From Clostridia bacterium (GTDB taxonomy: Bacteria > Bacillota > Clostridia > Oscillospirales > CAG-272): a DNA stretch of 64,000 nt. Below are positions 61,573-64,000 of this stretch, one piece after another. Every line of letters starts with the position of its first letter. Position 1 is the stretch's first letter. The position numbers were made by a program, and so were the translations under genes. Below the pieces are notes generated by a model. The model ran no database searches, was not told the DNA's origin, and was given only the letters and a program-made list of their open reading frames with translations. The stretch is from positions 20,664-84,663 of the forward strand of contig JAGBEE010000011.1 in NCBI GenBank assembly GCA_017937135.1. The letters run 5' to 3'.

Positions 61573-62469
61573 ATGTCTAAGATTAAAATTGTTTGTACAT
61601 CAACAGGCGCAATTGAGTATGGTCCAGAGCGCTATCGTGAGCTTGGGATAGATATTTTAAGAATACATATGATTTTCAAGGGAGTGGAATATCTTGAGGG
61701 ACCTGATTTTGACCCTGTTAAGTTTTATAGTGAGCTTGAAACGCTTGATGACCCCAAAAACAATCTTCCAAAAACCTCGCTTCCCTCACCTGCCGAGATT
61801 TATGCTTGCTTTGACAAGGCGATTAGCGAGGGCTATGATGAAATGATAATTTTTTCAATTTCCACGGGACTTGGTGGTACATACAATGCCATTTCTACTC
61901 TTAGCAAGGATTATGTGGACAAAATCAAAATTCACGTTGTTGACACGAAAATCTGCGCCTTTTCAGAGGGCTATCACGCAATTCGCGCGCAGGAAATGGT
62001 TAATAGGGGAATGAGTGCTGAGGAAATTTTAAAGGAAACCGAGTGGGCAATTAAAAATCAAGAGTTTGTCGGCGTTGACGGAAGGCTTGACTACCTTATT
62101 TACAATGGTAGATTGAAGGGCGCTAAGGCATTTATGGGACGACTCCTTAATATTTGCCCTGTTCTGACTTTTAATAATGAGGGAGAGGTTGTCCCGCTTG
62201 AAAGCGTAAGAACTCCTAAAAAGGCGCTTGCACGCGCGTGCGAGATAATGAAGGAGCTTATAGGCGACAGGGACCCCAAGGACTATTTACTTTATCATAT
62301 ATATACAGGTCCATCACTCCTTAACGAGCTTGTTAAGATAGAGGAAAAATACGGAATAAAAACAAATCACGAGGACGTAATTATGACGCCTGTAAGTGGC
62401 TGTCACAACGGACCCTGGCTTGCAGGCTATGGGCTTTACAGAATACGCAGAGAGGACGAGATGCTATAA
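61573..62469 (+). CDS. fakB: DegV-family fatty-acid-binding protein (FakB)
   Basis: The 298-aa DegV protein binds a fatty acid and presents its carboxylate to FakA. Signature parts are ITCTSTGAIEYGP-like start (KIVCTSTGAIEYGPERYREL), PKTSLPSPAEIYACFDKAIS, IIFSISTGLGGTYNAISTLS, IHVVDTKICAFSEGYHAI, VGVDGRLDYLIYNGRLKGAK and ICPVLTFNNEGEVVP. AAAGGAGAA precedes the ATG. The stop overlaps the next gene's ATG by one base. Its place beside fakA and plsX makes the fatty-acid role more likely than another DegV function. Confidence 0.88.
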   Translation: MSKIKIVCTSTGAIEYGPERYRELGIDILRIHMIFKGVEYLEGPDFDPVKFYSELETLDDPKNNLPKTSLPSPAEIYACFDKAISEGYDEMIIFSISTGLGGTYNAISTLSKDYVDKIKIHVVDTKICAFSEGYHAIRAQEMVNRGMSAEEILKETEWAIKNQEFVGVDGRLDYLIYNGRLKGAKAFMGRLLNICPVLTFNNEGEVVPLESVRTPKKALARACEIMKELIGDRDPKDYLLYHIYTGPSLLNELVKIEEKYGIKTNHEDVIMTPVSGCHNGPWLAGYGLYRIRREDEML

Positions 62470-63608
62470 TGGTTGAAATTATAGAGGTAAAAACGAAAAA
62501 GGACATTAAGGACTTTATCGAGCTTCCCTTGAAAATGTACAAGGACTGTCCATACTTCGTTCCAATGCTCTATGGTGATGAAAAAAAGCTGCTTAAATCG
62601 GGTGGCAAGGCTGACGTTGCCGACTCCGTTTTCTTCCTCGCTAAGCGTGAGGGAAGGGTAGTTGGACGTATTCAGGGCATTTTACATAAGCAATACAACG
62701 AATTGAAGAATGAAAAGCGCGTGCGCTTTACAAGATTTGATTCAATAGATGACACCGAGGTTTCTCGCGCACTGTTTTCAGCAGTTGAAGAGTGGGCTAA
62801 GGAGAGGGGAATGACACAAATTTGCGGACCTCTCGGCTATAGCGACCTTGACAGAGAGGGGCTTTTGATAGAGGGCTTTAACGAGGACAACACCTACGAG
62901 GAGCAGTATAACTATGAGTATTATGCAAGGCTTGTTGAGGACTCCGGCTACTCAAAGGAGGTTGACTGGCTCGAATTTGAATTAAAGGCACCAAAGAAGA
63001 AGAACGAAATGCTCGAAAGAGTGGCAAAGCGCGTTTTGGAGCTTAACAAGCTACACATCGCGAGCACCAATATGTCAAAAAAGAGGTTTATAAAAAAATA
63101 CGCAGATAGCTTCTTTGACTGTCTTGATGAGGCATACAGCAGGCTTTACGCAACGATGCCCATTACTCCTCAGCAAAGACAAGAGATATTAGACCAATTT
63201 ATGATAGTTATTAACATAAAATATTTAGTATTTATCTGCGACGAAAGCGAAAGGGTGGTTGCCTTTGGCATATGCTTCCCGAGCTTTGGCAACGCGATAA
63301 AGAAAAGTGGTGGAAGGCTAACTATTCCAACGCTTATAAGGCTACTAAGAGCCATAAAAAAGCCAAAAGCAATAGATTTAGGACTTGTAGCGGTAAGGCC
63401 AGAATATCAAAACGCAGGCGTTAACGCAGTAATTGTAAACGGTCTTGTTGATATGCTGATAAACGACGTTGAAAAATGCGAAACAAATCTGAACCTTGAA
63501 ACTAATACACAGGTTATGGCGCAATGGAAATACGTTAGCGCAAGACAGCACAAGCGCAGACGCGCATATATAAAGAATATCGAAACGGAGAACGAAAATG
63601 CTAACTAA
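62469..63608 (+). CDS. GNAT-fold protein of the YghO type
   Basis: The 379-aa protein has an N-terminal region KDFIELPLKMYKDCPYFVPM and a GNAT-like part ADSVFFLAKREGRVVGRIQG. The middle contains GMTQICGPLGYSDLDREGLL and EYYARLVEDSGYSKEVDWLE; later AIDLGLVAVRPEYQNAGVNA gives the second acetyl-CoA-like motif. The end is very basic (RQHKRRRAYIKNIE). I recall such proteins in lipid or acyl-carrier contexts, and here an acyl carrier protein gene overlaps its end. It may use acyl-ACP as donor. The start overlaps the fakB stop. Confidence 0.7.
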   Translation: MVEIIEVKTKKDIKDFIELPLKMYKDCPYFVPMLYGDEKKLLKSGGKADVADSVFFLAKREGRVVGRIQGILHKQYNELKNEKRVRFTRFDSIDDTEVSRALFSAVEEWAKERGMTQICGPLGYSDLDREGLLIEGFNEDNTYEEQYNYEYYARLVEDSGYSKEVDWLEFELKAPKKKNEMLERVAKRVLELNKLHIASTNMSKKRFIKKYADSFFDCLDEAYSRLYATMPITPQQRQEILDQFMIVINIKYLVFICDESERVVAFGICFPSFGNAIKKSGGRLTIPTLIRLLRAIKKPKAIDLGLVAVRPEYQNAGVNAVIVNGLVDMLINDVEKCETNLNLETNTQVMAQWKYVSARQHKRRRAYIKNIETENENAN

Positions 63609-63825
63609 GCTTAAGGAAATATTATCAAAGGTATTGCCTGATACAAATATGGACGAGGTAACAGAGGATACAAGGCTCTTTGAAGACCTCGGCTTTGACT
63701 CACTTGCAATAATGATGATGTCAATGGAAATTGAGGATGCCTTTGGCTTCAGATTTACCGAATTTGTAAAATTTGAAACCGTTGGCGACGTCTGCAAATA
63801 CCTTGAAAATAAAATTCAAAAATAA
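63598..63825 (+). CDS. acpP: Acyl carrier protein
   Basis: The 75-aa protein carries fatty acyl chains on a phosphopantetheine arm. The attachment serine is in LGFDSLA (Ser35), preceded by the usual acidic helix (VTEDTRLFEDLG). The rest (MMMSMEIEDAFGFRFTEFVK, TVGDVCKYLENKIQ) fits the ACP fold. It starts inside the last codons of the preceding gene (11-base overlap), so translation is coupled. It may be a specialised ACP of this lipid operon rather than the main one. Confidence 0.9.
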   Translation: MLTKLKEILSKVLPDTNMDEVTEDTRLFEDLGFDSLAIMMMSMEIEDAFGFRFTEFVKFETVGDVCKYLENKIQK

Positions 63826-63899
63826 ACAATTTGCCAATAAAAACGAAAAACAGCCACTGTGAAGTGAACCCCATTTAGTTCACAAAAAACAAAAAACGA

Positions 63900-63935
63900 A
63901 AACCTCTTATGGTATAATGAAACCATAGGAGGTTT
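63900..63935 (+). promoter_or_regulatory. Inverted repeat over the transposase RBS
   Basis: AACCTC-TATGGT pairs with ACCATA-GAGGTT around ATAATGAA. The right arm contains the AGGAGG that starts the transposase gene. RNA read through from outside would hide the RBS in the stem, whereas the internal TATAAT lies in the loop, so a transcript from it lacks the left arm. Confidence 0.6.
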
Positions 63936-63941
63936 TTAATT

Positions 63942-64000
63942 ATGGCTAAAAAGGGACAAAAATTTAAAAAGTATACATTTGAAGAAAAAATGATTATCAT
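63942..64000 (+). CDS. Transposase OrfA, N-terminal fragment
   Basis: Only the first 20 codons are in the window: a basic start MAKKGQKFKKYTFEEKMIII, which is typical of the helix-turn-helix N-terminus of IS3-family OrfA. AGGAGG lies 8 bases before the ATG. The rest of the gene is outside the window, so its completeness cannot be judged. Confidence 0.55.
   Translation, partial: MAKKGQKFKKYTFEEKMII

Larger units (their letters stand above)
63858..64000 (+). mobile_element. Left end of an insertion sequence (IS3/IS150-like, truncated by window)
   Basis: TGTGAAGTGAACCCCATTTA at 63858 resembles the terminal inverted repeat of IS150-type elements (TGnnnTGAACCCC). A -10 box TATAAT (63913-63918) and a short gene follow within 100 bases, as at the left end of such elements. 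The other end lies outside the window, so the family is not certain. Confidence 0.6.

Noticed and set aside
1-64000. tRNA or rRNA genes
   Set aside because: No T-loop GTTCGAATC-type words with matching acceptor stems and no rRNA signature were found on either strand.

Overview
The window looks like chromosome of a low-GC Firmicute, most likely an uncultured gut or rumen member of the Clostridia. The signs are conserved Clostridia/Bacilli gene blocks (noc-parA-parB, pth-mfd, gdpP-rplI-dnaB, rpmH-rnpA-yidD-yidC-jag, fakA-plsX-fakB-acp), strong TTGACA/TATAAT promoters with 17-bp spacers, AGGAGG-type ribosome binding sites, an anaerobe peroxide-defence pair (PerR-like regulator and rubrerythrin), plant-glycan enzymes (GH43 and GH36) and a giant BspA-type leucine-rich-repeat lipoprotein. 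No tRNA, rRNA or CRISPR array was found. noc, parAB, four parS sites and the rpmH block suggest that the replication origin is fairly near, but dnaA and clear DnaA boxes were not seen.

Layout. 1-0.56 kb: 3' end of glmS. 0.6-19.8 kb: accessory region of short, mostly minus-strand transcription units (small lipoprotein, Fic protein, glycoside hydrolases, acetyltransferase, TRIC channel homologue, a lone nuclease-like gene between two orphan small RNAs, amidohydrolase, SHOCT protein, a helix-turn-helix/beta-helix protein, an RloA/RloB defence pair). It is full of repeats: a 90-bp TTCCAT element with terminal inverted repeats, usually beside a promoter and a terminator; three decayed copies of the rubrerythrin 3' end; one copy of the glmS 3' end; and two copies of an unidentified structured leader RNA. 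19.9-25 kb: rubrerythrin and PerR, then parB, parA, a parS cluster and noc. 25-26.1 kb: more than 1 kb with no recognisable gene. 26.1-31.6 kb: a phage head module (major capsid, scaffold-like, portal, a 53-aa protein, large terminase) with no tail, lysis or integrase gene. 31.8-35.7 kb: ACT protein, UPF0210, and an O-acetylhomoserine route to methionine. 35.8-42.3 kb: a 2,150-aa BspA-like protein. 42.5-49.1 kb: minus-strand GlmU-like, pth, mfd and a SurA/PrsA-like lipoprotein. 49.3-63.8 kb: plus-strand housekeeping genes for c-di-AMP turnover, replication, ribosome and RNase P, membrane insertion and fatty-acid/phospholipid metabolism. An insertion sequence begins at 63.86 kb and runs off the end.

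How the parts fit. The right half is ordinary core chromosome. The left half looks like an accretion zone in which single-gene units were added next to the 3' ends of glmS and rubrerythrin, separated by reusable terminator/element/promoter boundaries. No recombinase is visible, so the mechanism is open. The isolated phage head module next to the chromosome-partition locus and the paired leader RNAs are the other points most likely to be new.
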